NCBI RefSeq assembly: GCF_003268655.1
Contig: NZ_CP029642.1
Span: forward strand, 3,038,001 to 3,102,000
Source of the DNA: Arthrobacter dokdonellae
Lineage (GTDB): Bacteria; Actinomycetota; Actinomycetes; Actinomycetales; Micrococcaceae
Direction of reading: 5' to 3'
Length of the DNA stretch: 64,000 nucleotides
In this document: piece after piece, positions 34,101-42,076 of the stretch
Layout: every line of letters begins with the position of its first letter
Position numbering within the stretch: position 1 is the first letter of the stretch
The notes under the pieces: generated by a model
Seen by the model: only the letters and a program-made list of their open reading frames with translations
What the model was told of the DNA's origin: nothing
Database searches by the model: none
Program-made: the position numbers and the translations under genes

Positions 34101-37013
34101 ATCACACTTGTGGGCTCGGCTGCCGGGACGCTGCAGTACCAGGACGCCGACGGTTGGCACGATTTGGGAACCCTGGACTCCAGCAAGGTGTTCCAGGAGG
34201 CGAAGGTCGACAAGGACGGTGTGGAGGCCGTGAGGATCGTGTTCTCGGGCGGCGGCAACGTCGTGCCGACCATCGACGAACTGGTCACCCGCGACGGCGG
34301 CCCGATCGCGAAAGACCCACTGATTGGATCAAATCCGTTAGCGACGGATACCTCGATCGCTGTCAATGGCCAGGACACCGGACGGACCTTCGACGGTATC
34401 GGCGCAATCAGTGGCGGCGGCGGCAACACCCGGCTGCTGACCGACTACCCGCCTGCCCAGCAAAACGCGATCCTGGACTACCTCTTCAAGCCCGGCTACG
34501 GCGCCAACCTGCAGATCCTCAAGATCGAGACCAGCGGGGACGGGAACACCACCTCGGGGGCCGAGCAGACCATCGAGGAGACCAAGGGAGTGATCAACTG
34601 CAACGCCGGGTACGAATTCTGGCTTGCCAAAGAGGCGGTGCAGCGCAACCCCAAGATCAAGCTTTACGGGCTGACTTGGGCTGCGCCCGGCTGGGTCGGC
34701 TCCAGCATGTACTCGCAGAACGGCATCCAATACATCACCGACTGGCTGGGCTGTGCCAAGCAGCGCGGACTCACCATCGACTACATGGGTGGCTGGAATG
34801 AGAAGGCCGGCTGGACCGCGGGCTGGTGGAAAGACCTGCGGGCCGCCCTGGATCAGCATGGATTCGCAGCGACTAAGCTGGTGGCCGCGGACCAGGGTAG
34901 CTCGTTCGCAGATGTCAGCGGTGCCATGTCCCAGGACTCGGACTTCGCCAAGGCCATCTCGGTCATCGGTGAGCACTACCCGTGCGGGTGGAACGGCCCC
35001 ACGCCGATCTCCCAGTATCCCAATGTTGAAACGAGCTGCCCCTCCTCGCAGGCCGCCCAGGCACTAAACACGCCACTGTGGGCCAGCGAACAGGGCTCGA
35101 TGAGCTACAACGCCGGCGGATTGCCGATGGCTCGAGCCAACAATATCGACTACGTCGACGGCCGGATGACCGCGAGCATCAACTGGCCCTTGGTCGCCTC
35201 GGCCTACACCGACGTCGGCTTTGCCGACCAGGGACTGGTCATGGCCAACGCGCCATGGTCGGGCCACTACGACGTCGGCCTGTCTACCTGGGTGACGGCG
35301 CAGACCACACAGTTCGCGCAGCCGGGATGGCAGTATCTGGACGGCGCGAGCGGCCACCTGGCCGGCCAGACCTCTGATCAGTCCGGCAGCTACGTGACCC
35401 TGAAGTCTCCTAACGGAAAGGACTGGAGTTCGGTCGTCGAGACCACCCGGGCCACCGGTCCGCAGACGGTCAAGCTCACTGTCGGCGGCGGCCTGTCCAC
35501 CAAACCCGTGCGTGTCTGGAGCACCAACCTGGTCTCCGGCGACAGTTCGCAGTGGTTCGTGCAGGGCAAGACGCTTAGGCCCGATGCGAACGGCTCGGTC
35601 ACCATGGCACTGCAGCCCAACTACATCTACACGTTCACCACCACGACCGGCCAGCACAAGGGCGGCGCAGTGTCGCCGGCAAGCAAGCCGCTTTCCCTGC
35701 CCTACTCCGATTCGTTCGATACCGGAACCCCGGGCCAACAGGCCCGCTACCTGGCCACCATGGAAGGCGCGTTCACTATCGCGAAGTGTGCCGGGCGCAG
35801 CGGAAAGTGCGTCCAGCTCGAAACCCCGGCCAAGCCGCTTGAGTGGCAGGACAGCATCCAGACCCCCTACCCGTACACGGTGGGAGGCGGCCAAGCCTGG
35901 AGCAACTACCAGGTATCGGCCGATGTCCGCAACGCCCAGCCCGGCTCGGTCGGCATCCTGGGCCGACAGAGCAATCTGGGCGGCACGCAGGAGGACCCGT
36001 CGAAGGTGCACTACTACTCGCTCACCCTCAGCGACACCGGGGCCTGGTCGATCAACCTTGCAGATGGCTCCGGGAAGGCCGCGGCCCCGCTCACCGGCGG
36101 CACCATTGCCAAGGGTGCGGGACTGAACACCTGGCACAACCTCGCCCTGACCTTCGACGGATCCCAGATATTCGCCTCCGTCGACGGCACCACCGTCGGC
36201 TCGGCTACGGACACCACCCTCTCCGCAGGCAAGATCGGCCTGGTAGCCAGCGGCTATCTGGCCGGGGAGCAGTTTGACAACCTGACGGTCCGCGCGCTGA
36301 CCGATCTGGCCGTCCCTGTATCACTCCCGGCGGGTGCACACACCCCTGGAACTGCAACGATCATCAGCTACTCCACGACCGGCAGCGCAGTGAACCAGTG
36401 GCAGTACAGCGGCGCCTGGCAGTCCGGCGGCGGAAACACCTGGGATAACACCGTGGGCGACACCGCGACCCTCACTTTCCATGGGGACAGCGTCACCCTT
36501 CAGTCCATGGCCAATGCCAGCAATGGCATCGTCAACGTGTCTGTGGACGGCGATTCCCCCACCGCCGTCGACATCTACAGCGCCAGCGGCGGGCTGACGT
36601 CGGTGTTCACCCGCACCGGTCTCGACCTAGCCAAGCAGCACACGCTGGTGGTGGCAGCAACCGGGAAGAAGAACCCTGCATCCAGCGGAACCTGGGCCTC
36701 TGTCGCCGGTGCCATTGTCACCGTGCCGGGCCAGCCGGCCCCCACCCCGGCAATGACCACGCCGGCGGACCAGTCCACGATCCACCCCGGCTCGCTCAGG
36801 ATCGAGGGCACCGCCCCAGCGGGCGAGCTGATCACCGTCTCGGTGTCCGGTGCGCCAGCCTGCGTGAACCTCCCCGCCAACCCGGACGGCAACTGGAGCT
36901 GCAAAACGCACGTCGGGCACGGCGAGTCGGTAATCACCGCAGTCGGCGTGGATCCGGTCACCGGCCTGCTGTCCGAGCCCACCGCGCCGGTTCACGTAGC
37001 CACGCGCGGCTGA
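31152..37013 (+). CDS. Secreted GH84 beta-N-acetylglucosaminidase / GH59 galactosidase fusion
   Basis: 1,953-aa secreted multidomain glycosidase. Order: signal peptide (1-34, ending AHADA); a twice-repeated decapeptide, QPQILPSPQQ (35-54); GH20b-like domain (about 55-185); GH84 catalytic domain (about 186-500) with GEIEGFYGIPW and the paired acids Asp303-Asp304; a helical region; two near-identical F5/8-type-C modules (about 664-792 and 795-928); a third beta module; GH59 (galactocerebrosidase-type) domain from about 1077, with Glu1217 (GGWNEK) and Glu1313 (WASEQ) as acid/base and nucleophile; lectin-like domain (about 1516-1715); two further beta modules to the end. No LPXTG anchor. It could remove terminal beta-galactose and then GlcNAc from the same glycan. 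GH84 and GH59 in one chain is unusual. Confidence 0.92.
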   Translation: MLKTSRTLLIGVLTVAMAGGIVATGQPQLAHADAQPQILPSPQQLPQILPSPQQETAGGVSFPLTGAVTVVVGAKTDPSAEQLLTKTISAAGGTAKLVTSAPDGDAVYLGTTGDNPAMAGVLAGINLDGTTGIKPEGYVLGSGTVNGHNVLALDGLDASGTYYAVQTLRQIVKGGAVPAVTVRDWPQMSIRGEIEGFYGIPWSHQARMDMMAFDGVHKMNTYIYTPKDDPYLRSQWRDLYPQAQLAQLQELVGAANANHVNFTYALSPGNDICYSAQADLQATETKFDQLRSIGVTSFYIALDDIDTSAHCTADSTQFTTGGSYDVAKAQTFYLNELVNGYITPNHLQPLQTVPTQYNGSGASAYKTTFGTTLDPSVRVQWTGEGVFSDQITLASVTAAAQNYHTNHLYIWDNLPVNDGQRGRLFLNPLTGRDPQLYTKIDGITSNPMIEAYASMIALAGYGDYTWNSPKYDASVTQAAIIDELAGADPAMQNSLSAFVDLNQSWTPYRASSQHAPELSADIDAFWTAYQAGDAAGMKPLEDRLATIAAAPEKLKSMAQPGFYRDAQPWIVAAAHWATALQEEVASLTAIQSRQGETATKSALAALGEVTAAKQATVPDLGNNGQVVANSIVPSVGDGVFQTFSDKAVAAYNTWLGATPVGGFTPYTGTASTSMGTYASNSPTNMTDANLSTSYWSNQAPAVGDYVQVDLAAVKSVGSVAIHQADSDTSAGDMLYHADLQYSTNGTDWTTAAHFDNAPLVSYSFPATVQARYVRLAATGVNPGGKWVKIREFQVSPSYGVTATASTNLGQYQNYAPSNMADGNLSTFYWSNRTPAVGDSVQSDLGAVKGVGSVAVHQGDADTTAGDMLYHADLQYSTNGTDWTTAAHFDNMPLVSYSFPSPVQARYVRLTATDVNPGGKWVKVREFQVSPGSVLVTTDVPAAGASNVLNAFDASIQTAFTAASVPNKGATLTRAFTASTHLGSITLVGSAAGTLQYQDADGWHDLGTLDSSKVFQEAKVDKDGVEAVRIVFSGGGNVVPTIDELVTRDGGPIAKDPLIGSNPLATDTSIAVNGQDTGRTFDGIGAISGGGGNTRLLTDYPPAQQNAILDYLFKPGYGANLQILKIETSGDGNTTSGAEQTIEETKGVINCNAGYEFWLAKEAVQRNPKIKLYGLTWAAPGWVGSSMYSQNGIQYITDWLGCAKQRGLTIDYMGGWNEKAGWTAGWWKDLRAALDQHGFAATKLVAADQGSSFADVSGAMSQDSDFAKAISVIGEHYPCGWNGPTPISQYPNVETSCPSSQAAQALNTPLWASEQGSMSYNAGGLPMARANNIDYVDGRMTASINWPLVASAYTDVGFADQGLVMANAPWSGHYDVGLSTWVTAQTTQFAQPGWQYLDGASGHLAGQTSDQSGSYVTLKSPNGKDWSSVVETTRATGPQTVKLTVGGGLSTKPVRVWSTNLVSGDSSQWFVQGKTLRPDANGSVTMALQPNYIYTFTTTTGQHKGGAVSPASKPLSLPYSDSFDTGTPGQQARYLATMEGAFTIAKCAGRSGKCVQLETPAKPLEWQDSIQTPYPYTVGGGQAWSNYQVSADVRNAQPGSVGILGRQSNLGGTQEDPSKVHYYSLTLSDTGAWSINLADGSGKAAAPLTGGTIAKGAGLNTWHNLALTFDGSQIFASVDGTTVGSATDTTLSAGKIGLVASGYLAGEQFDNLTVRALTDLAVPVSLPAGAHTPGTATIISYSTTGSAVNQWQYSGAWQSGGGNTWDNTVGDTATLTFHGDSVTLQSMANASNGIVNVSVDGDSPTAVDIYSASGGLTSVFTRTGLDLAKQHTLVVAATGKKNPASSGTWASVAGAIVTVPGQPAPTPAMTTPADQSTIHPGSLRIEGTAPAGELITVSVSGAPACVNLPANPDGNWSCKTHVGHGESVITAVGVDPVTGLLSEPTAPVHVATRG
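33130..33945 (+). repeat. Tandem duplication coding for two F5/8-type-C modules
   Basis: Within the glycosidase gene, about 400 bp is duplicated in tandem (33130-33540 and 33545-33945). The protein copies share long identical runs such as DMLYHADLQYSTNGTDWTTA, VSYSFP and NPGGKWVK. A recent internal duplication is the simplest reading. Such modules bind sugars, so the duplication would raise avidity. Confidence 0.85.
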
Positions 37014-37016
37014 ACA

Positions 37017-37060
37017 CGTCAGGCCCGTCGAACAGCACCTTCGGCTCGACGGGCCTGACG
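37017..37060 (+). terminator. Intrinsic terminator after the glycosidase gene
   Basis: CGTCAGGCCCGTCGA (37017-37031) pairs perfectly with TCGACGGGCCTGACG (37046-37060), a 15-bp GC-rich stem with a 14-nt loop, followed by CTTTCCC. It begins 3 nt after the stop codon. Confidence 0.85.
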
Positions 37061-37589
37061 CTTTCCCGAAACTACCCTAACGAGATCCACCTTGTCGCCA
37101 TCGACACCAGCCCCTCCGGCCCCGGCACCAGCGATCGGGAACTGCGTCGGGGAATGCATGGAAGGTTGTCCTGTGGGCGGTAGGGGTCAGCGGTCAATCC
37201 AGGCGTCAAGACTCACGACGTGGACTTCCGGTCTCGCTTGCTCCCGGACAGCGCGTGCCGCACCTATGCCTGGCTACGGACGGAGCGCTTTCGCCAGTGG
37301 CCAGCTACCGGCTTCCCCTGCCGCGTGAGCGCTTCCATTCCACCCACACTTCGCCAGCTTTGGCCTACACCTGGAAGTTTTTGCCTCATCGTTTGATGAC
37401 GCTGGCGTTGTCCGGGAGAAGGCCCCAAATGAAGTTATCCGGTCACGCCCAAACGCCACAATGGAAAGCATCAGGCAGGCAGTCAACCCAGATCCACTAG
37501 AAATCCCGCTTCTTGATAGTGGGGGGAAGAACAGAGAGTTCAAGCGTTGCGGTGTGCGGCCAACCCCGGCCCTGGGATATCGTCGGAGA
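37061..37589. other. Gap between the glycosidase and the ArsR-SRPBCC gene
   Basis: About 530 bp. One forward frame (about 37340-37550) is open and reads EVFASSFDDAGVVREKAPNE, then PLLDSGGKNREFKRCG, which looks like the end of a real protein, but no start or family can be given. Nothing else was recognised. Confidence 0.4.
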
Positions 37590-38384
37590 TCAGTTTCTGC
37601 CGCGCATTTGGGCGTCCCGCACCTGGGCATGCATGTCCCAGGGTGCCTGCGGCAAAGTGTTGCCCGTCTCGAGCAGGGATTTGAGGTTGGAGCCAACAGC
37701 GGCCCAGCCGAGCGCTGCGGCATCTGCGTCTTCGGGTGTGGGAATGTTTTCGTGCACGATGGTGAGCTTGACGATCTCCTTGTATTCCTCGATGGTGAAC
37801 GTGACTAGCGAACGAGCTTCGGTCCCGCCGGCCGGATCCTCGAAGGTGATCGCGAGTCGGGTGGGGCGTTCGCTTTCCACCACGCGGCCTACGACGTCGG
37901 CAATGCCGGAGCCGTCGGTGCGAACGTGCTTCCAAGGCTGCCCCGGCTCCCACGTGGAGACATTGCTATGTCCCCAGAACTGGGCCGTCAGTTCCTCGCT
38001 GGTCAGTGCGTCCCAGACGGTCATCGCCGATGCGCGGATGTAGGTGACGTAGACGTAATCAGGGCGTTTTGTCATAGCGGTTTCCTCTGCTCGTTTCATG
38101 ATGGTGCTGACCGCATCCAACCGTGGCCGGTCGGACTTGCTGATCCAGCGTTCCTGGATCTCCTGGAGCGGCACCGGGTTGAGGTAGTGAAGCCGTTCCC
38201 GGCCACGCCGCACGACGGTGACCAGGGTCGCGTCCTCGAGAATCCCGAGATGTTGGGTGATGGACTGCCGCGCCAGGCCCAGGCCCTGGCACAGCTCCGA
38301 CAATGTTTGGCCGTTCCGCCCACAGAGGCGGTCAAGGAGCGCGCGGCGCGTCGCATCTCCGAGAGCCCGGTACACATCGGTCAT
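37590..38384 (-). CDS. ArsR-type regulator fused to an SRPBCC (AHSA1) domain
   Basis: 264-aa fusion. Residues about 1-95 form an ArsR-like winged helix (DVYRALGDATRRALLDRL, then LARQSITQHLGILEDATLVTVVRRGRERLHYLN). Residues about 105-264 form an AHSA1-type SRPBCC domain (YVTYIRASAMTVWDALTSEELTAQFWG). Such fusions are known in actinobacteria and probably sense a ligand. ATG 38384 starts the regulator domain exactly; a longer frame to 38438 has no purpose. It is divergent from a double-VOC protein, a common partner, separated by 101 bp. Confidence 0.87.
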   Translation of the reverse strand: MTDVYRALGDATRRALLDRLCGRNGQTLSELCQGLGLARQSITQHLGILEDATLVTVVRRGRERLHYLNPVPLQEIQERWISKSDRPRLDAVSTIMKRAEETAMTKRPDYVYVTYIRASAMTVWDALTSEELTAQFWGHSNVSTWEPGQPWKHVRTDGSGIADVVGRVVESERPTRLAITFEDPAGGTEARSLVTFTIEEYKEIVKLTIVHENIPTPEDADAAALGWAAVGSNLKSLLETGNTLPQAPWDMHAQVRDAQMRGRN

Positions 38385-38485
38385 GGAACCATTATGCAGG
38401 TAAATACCTGCGTAACCAGCGGCGGATGGCCGTGTCATACTTTGGAGATCCCACCAGGATTTTGGATATTTAATGAGGAGAAATC

Positions 38486-39370
38486 ATGCAACGAATCGTG
38501 CCCAACGTCTGGTGCCACGGCAACGCGGGCGACGTTGGCAGCTTCTACGCGGACGTACTGCCGGAGGCGTCAATGGAGGTGGTTGCGTCCTACCCGGAGG
38601 ATGACCTGCCGGACTTCCAACGTGACCTGGCAGGACAGCCGCTGGTCGTGGATGTGAGCGTGGGCGGATACCGGATCCGCTTGATCAATGCCGGAGACGA
38701 GTTCCGGCCCACCCCCGCGTTGTCGTTCATCCTCAACTTCGACCCGGCGTTGTTCGACGGCGGCATTGATGAGGCGCGTGGTGGGATGGCCGCAGTGTGG
38801 GAGGCTTTCGCAGCGGGTGGGAAGGTTCGCATGGCCTTGGGCGAATACCCGCACAGCAAGCTTTACGGCTGGGTGGAGGACAAGTTTGGCGTGAACTGGC
38901 AATTGATGCTTGCCGCCCCGGGTGCTGAGCGGCGTCCCGCGGTGATCCCGCAGTTGCTGTTTACCGGGGCGGCCGCCCAGGCTCAACACGCCATGGACCT
39001 GTACACCGGCCTGTTTCCGGAGTCGGGACCGGGAATGATCGTTCCGAAGCCGGGAGAAGCCGGGGCCCTCCTCTTCGCGGAGTTCACCCTTGCCGGGCAG
39101 TGGTTCTCGGCGATGGATGGCGGCCCCGTACACGACTTCACATTTTCGCCGGGGCTCTCCCTGCAGGTCGACTGTGCCGACCAAGAGGCGATCGAGACCC
39201 TGTGGGCAGCACTGAGCTCCGTCCCCGAAGCTGAGCAGTGTGGCTGGTTGGTCGACCGGTTTGGGGTCAGCTGGCAGATCGTGCCGCAGGACATGGGCGA
39301 GCTACTCCAACATCCGGGCGCGTACCAAAGGATGCTCGCCATGAAGAAGATCGTCGTTGCCGAGTTATGA
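38486..39370 (+). CDS. Double VOC (PhnB/3-demethylubiquinone methyltransferase-like) protein
   Basis: 294-aa cytoplasmic protein with two vicinal-oxygen-chelate domains (about 1-140 and 150-290). Both show the PhnB-type pattern of NVWCHGNAGDVGSFYADVLP and FSAMDGGPVHDFTFSPGLSLQV, with WQIVPQDMGELL and a C-terminal MLAMKKIVVAEL helix. Members named 3-demethylubiquinone-9 3-methyltransferase in databases rarely have that activity; the actual role, possibly a resistance or isomerase function, is unknown. GAGGAG precedes the ATG. It is divergent from the ArsR-SRPBCC gene. Confidence 0.87.
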   Translation: MQRIVPNVWCHGNAGDVGSFYADVLPEASMEVVASYPEDDLPDFQRDLAGQPLVVDVSVGGYRIRLINAGDEFRPTPALSFILNFDPALFDGGIDEARGGMAAVWEAFAAGGKVRMALGEYPHSKLYGWVEDKFGVNWQLMLAAPGAERRPAVIPQLLFTGAAAQAQHAMDLYTGLFPESGPGMIVPKPGEAGALLFAEFTLAGQWFSAMDGGPVHDFTFSPGLSLQVDCADQEAIETLWAALSSVPEAEQCGWLVDRFGVSWQIVPQDMGELLQHPGAYQRMLAMKKIVVAEL

Positions 39371-39414
39371 GTCGTGGCAGCTCCTGCAGATCGTCCCTTC
39401 GCAGATCATCAGGG

Positions 39415-39651
39415 TCAGTGCAAATCCACAGAGGTTTCATCCCGCGACGACGCAGTCCAGAATTGCTCGTTCACCCGGTTATTGCCGGTCAGCTTGACCG
39501 GGCCAATGTCGAACGCGACGTACCTGGTTCCATAACTGCTGGACACGGCGAAACCATAATCGAGGTGGAACCTCTTGCTCGCGCCCACATCCGCCACACC
39601 GCGCTGGAGCGCGATCGCATTGATCGGCGGGTCGCTAAATGACAAACGCAT
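39415..39651 (-). pseudogene. VOC/glyoxalase-like remnant
   Basis: A minus-strand frame reads INAIALQRGVADVGASKRFHLDYGF, then SYGTRYVAFDIGPVKLTGNN, which corresponds to the beta-alpha-beta unit of glyoxalase/VOC proteins. The conserved metal-binding residues and the second half are absent, so this is probably a fragment. The remaining bases of the 460-bp gap between the VOC gene and the LysR gene show nothing. Confidence 0.5.
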
Positions 39652-39832
39652 GGTCCAACCAAGAAGCCCGTTGCCGCAGCTGGGGTTAGCCGTTGCTCGT
39701 GGTCACCGCAAGTCAGGGAAGCGGGTGGCGTGGAAGCGGGGGCTCTGATCGGCGTAGGCTGTCTACGCTTCGCGTGGAGGGGTTCAGGACAGCCACTGTG
39801 ACGACGTGAAAGCCTACGGTCAAGGAGCAAGC

Positions 39833-40756
39833 ATGGATACGCGCAAGCTGAAGTATTTTCTCGCCGTGGTCGACCATGATGGTTTCAATCGCGCCGCGGA
39901 GCATTTGCTCATCGCCCAGCCGTCGCTTTCCCAGACTATTGCCGGCCTGGAGAAGGAACTGGGTGTGCCCCTCTTTCACCGTATCGGCCGTCGGGCGGTG
40001 CTTAGCGAAGCGGGCAGGGAACTCGTTGGCCCCGCCCGCTTAGTGATGCGGAATCTTGATGCCGCGCAGTCCGCGGTGCGGGCACTTCAGGGTGTGCGCA
40101 GTGGGAGGCTGGACATTGTCAGCATGCCCTCTCCGGGGATCGAGCCGTTGACGTCGCTGATTGCCAGCTTCACTGAATTACACCCGTCGGTCCGCCTCAA
40201 TGTCAGCGCTGCATTCACTCCCGAAGAAGTTATCGAGTCTGTCCGGACCGGCAGTACCGAGATCGGCCTTGCCGGATCCCCGAACCCCATCCGGGTGCCG
40301 GGGGTTCAGGTTTTGGAGCTGGAGCGACAACCGCTGATACTCATCGTTAACCCGAAGGCTGATACTTTCGGTTCGACCGAATCGATCCGTCGTGAAGATC
40401 TGGGCGGTCATCGGTTGGTAGTGAGCCAGCGAGGTTCCCTGATGCGCTGGCTCGTAGATGATGCCATGGCGCGTGGCGTGGAGATAGAAATCGTCGTGGA
40501 GGTAGCGCACCGGACGTCGATCCTGCCCCTGGTCCTGGCCGGGGTGGGGCATGCGGTGATGCCGGCCGCCTGGGCACCGACTGCTCGCAAGGCAGGGCTG
40601 CAGACACTGCTGATCGAGCCCGTGTCCCACCTGGATGTGGCTATCCTGAGCCGGAAGGAAGACCTGACCCCAGCGGCACGGGCGTTCTTGAAGGTCGCGG
40701 AGCAGCATGTCGCACCCGAATCAGATGATCCTGGCTGGATCCGATTGATAGGCTGA
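39833..40756 (+). CDS. LysR-family regulator of the tartrate/malate operon
   Basis: 307-aa regulator. The winged helix-turn-helix is at residues 1-60 (LKYFLAVVDHDGFNRAAEHLLIAQPSLSQTIAGLEKELG, then LFHRIGRRAVLSEAG), followed by the two-lobed effector domain, which is similar in carboxylate-sensing LysR proteins. ATG 39833 follows AAGGAG. It is transcribed in the same direction as the catabolic genes (112 bp away) and the palindrome before the dehydrogenase gene is a candidate site. Confidence 0.9.
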   Translation: MDTRKLKYFLAVVDHDGFNRAAEHLLIAQPSLSQTIAGLEKELGVPLFHRIGRRAVLSEAGRELVGPARLVMRNLDAAQSAVRALQGVRSGRLDIVSMPSPGIEPLTSLIASFTELHPSVRLNVSAAFTPEEVIESVRTGSTEIGLAGSPNPIRVPGVQVLELERQPLILIVNPKADTFGSTESIRREDLGGHRLVVSQRGSLMRWLVDDAMARGVEIEIVVEVAHRTSILPLVLAGVGHAVMPAAWAPTARKAGLQTLLIEPVSHLDVAILSRKEDLTPAARAFLKVAEQHVAPESDDPGWIRLIG

Positions 40757-40825
40757 ACCTATTTTGGGGATCGGATCTTGGTCTTGGACGCCGGTTGGGC
40801 GCAGGCCTTCTACTTGAAGAGGAAG

Positions 40826-40842
40826 AGCAGTGTGACACTGCT
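40826..40842. promoter_or_regulatory. Perfect palindrome upstream of the dehydrogenase gene
   Basis: AGCAGTGTGACACTGCT: left arm AGCAGTGT, one spacer base, right arm ACACTGCT. It lies 27 bp before the ATG of the dehydrogenase and could be an operator for the LysR or another regulator. Confidence 0.55.
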
Positions 40843-40868
40843 AACACACTCATCGAGGAGGTAGGCAC

Positions 40869-41966
40869 ATGAATGCCACCCAGACATTTCGTATCGCTTC
40901 AATCCCCGCCGACGGCGTGGGCAAGGAAGTCGTCTCCGCCGGCCGCCGCGTCCTGGACGCCTTGGCGGTGAGTTCCGACGGCAAGTTTTCCTTCGAGTGG
41001 ACCGAGTTCCCCTGGGGTTGCGGCTATTTCGCCACGACCGGCCAGATGATGGATCCGGAGGGTCTGGAAACTCTGAAGGATTTTGATGCCATCTACTTCG
41101 GCGCCGTTGGCTGGGAGAATGTCCCGGACCATGTCAGCCTTTGGGGCCTGCGGCTGAATATCACCCAGAATTTCGATCAGTGGGCCAATATCCGCCCCGT
41201 CAAGTTTCTGCCAGGGGTCCGGTCCCCGCTGCGCAAGGCCGATGACACCGAGCTTGACTGGGTGGTGGTACGTGAAAACAGTGAAGGCGAATACGCCGGC
41301 CTGGGTGGACGGAACCTCAGCGGCCGTGGGCCGGGAAACGAGGTCGCGCTGCAGACTGCGTTGTTCACGGAAAAGGGCTGTGAACGCATCATGAGGTTCG
41401 CCTTTGACCTGGCCCGCACCCGGACCGTGAAGAAGGTCTCCTCCGTGACCAAGTCCAATGCGCAGCAATACGGCATGGTGCTCTGGGACGACGTTTTCAA
41501 GCGCGTTTGCGTGGACTACCCGGACGTACAGACCGAAAGCGTGCTGGTGGACGCGATGAGCGCCAAGTTCATCCTCAAGCCCGAAGAACTCTCCGTAGTC
41601 GTGGCCTCCAACCTCAACGCTGACATCCTCTCCGACCTCGGCTCCGCCCTTGCCGGCAGCCTGGGCCTGGCGGCAAGTGCCAACCTGAACCCGGAACGCC
41701 GCTTTCCCAGCATGTTCGAACCCGTCCACGGTTCCGCCCCGGACATTGCGGGCCAAGGCATCAGCAACCCGATCGGCGCCATTGCCAGTGCCGCCCTGAT
41801 GTTGGATCACTTCGGCCTGCATGAAGAAGCGCGCCGTGTCGAGGCCGCCATCGAACAGGCCACCGCAACCGGGCACCTGACCCGAGACGTCGGTGGCAAC
41901 GCCACGACCGACGATGTCACCGAGGCGATCGTCGCCGCGCTTTCCCGGAGCCTGACCGCCGTCTAA
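40869..41966 (+). CDS. Tartrate dehydrogenase / D-malate dehydrogenase (decarboxylating)
   Basis: 365-aa member of the isocitrate/isopropylmalate dehydrogenase family. It oxidises D-malate or tartrate with NAD and metal; the tartrate dehydrogenases of the family can also decarboxylate meso-tartrate to D-glycerate. Visible landmarks: IPADGVGKEVV, the substrate loop LRLNITQNFDQWANIRPVKFLPG, VVRENSEGEYAG, the catalytic Lys/Asp region SVTKSNAQQYGMVLWDDVF, and the metal site DAMSAKFILKPEELSVVVASNLNADILSDL. GGAGG precedes the ATG. Downstream are the symporter and glycerate kinase. Confidence 0.92.
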   Translation: MNATQTFRIASIPADGVGKEVVSAGRRVLDALAVSSDGKFSFEWTEFPWGCGYFATTGQMMDPEGLETLKDFDAIYFGAVGWENVPDHVSLWGLRLNITQNFDQWANIRPVKFLPGVRSPLRKADDTELDWVVVRENSEGEYAGLGGRNLSGRGPGNEVALQTALFTEKGCERIMRFAFDLARTRTVKKVSSVTKSNAQQYGMVLWDDVFKRVCVDYPDVQTESVLVDAMSAKFILKPEELSVVVASNLNADILSDLGSALAGSLGLAASANLNPERRFPSMFEPVHGSAPDIAGQGISNPIGAIASAALMLDHFGLHEEARRVEAAIEQATATGHLTRDVGGNATTDDVTEAIVAALSRSLTAV

Positions 41967-41994
41967 TCCGACCCTGCCCGTCTCCTTTCTCGGA

Positions 41995-42022
41995 TGGACG
42001 GCGTCGTCCTTGGCGCCGTCCA
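41995..42022 (+). other. Hairpin between the dehydrogenase and symporter genes
   Basis: TGGACGGCG pairs with CGCCGTCCA around a 10-nt loop. No T-run follows, so it is more likely to tune mRNA levels within the operon than to stop transcription. Confidence 0.45.
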
Positions 42023-42076
42023 CCCGGATATTCTCTCTCCCTTGTACCAAACGATCTCCACAATGAGGTAGGAATC

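Noticed and set aside
37340..37550. Forward frame with a protein-like sequence in the gap after the glycosidase
   Set aside because: No start codon or family; may be a fragment of a lost gene but cannot be named.
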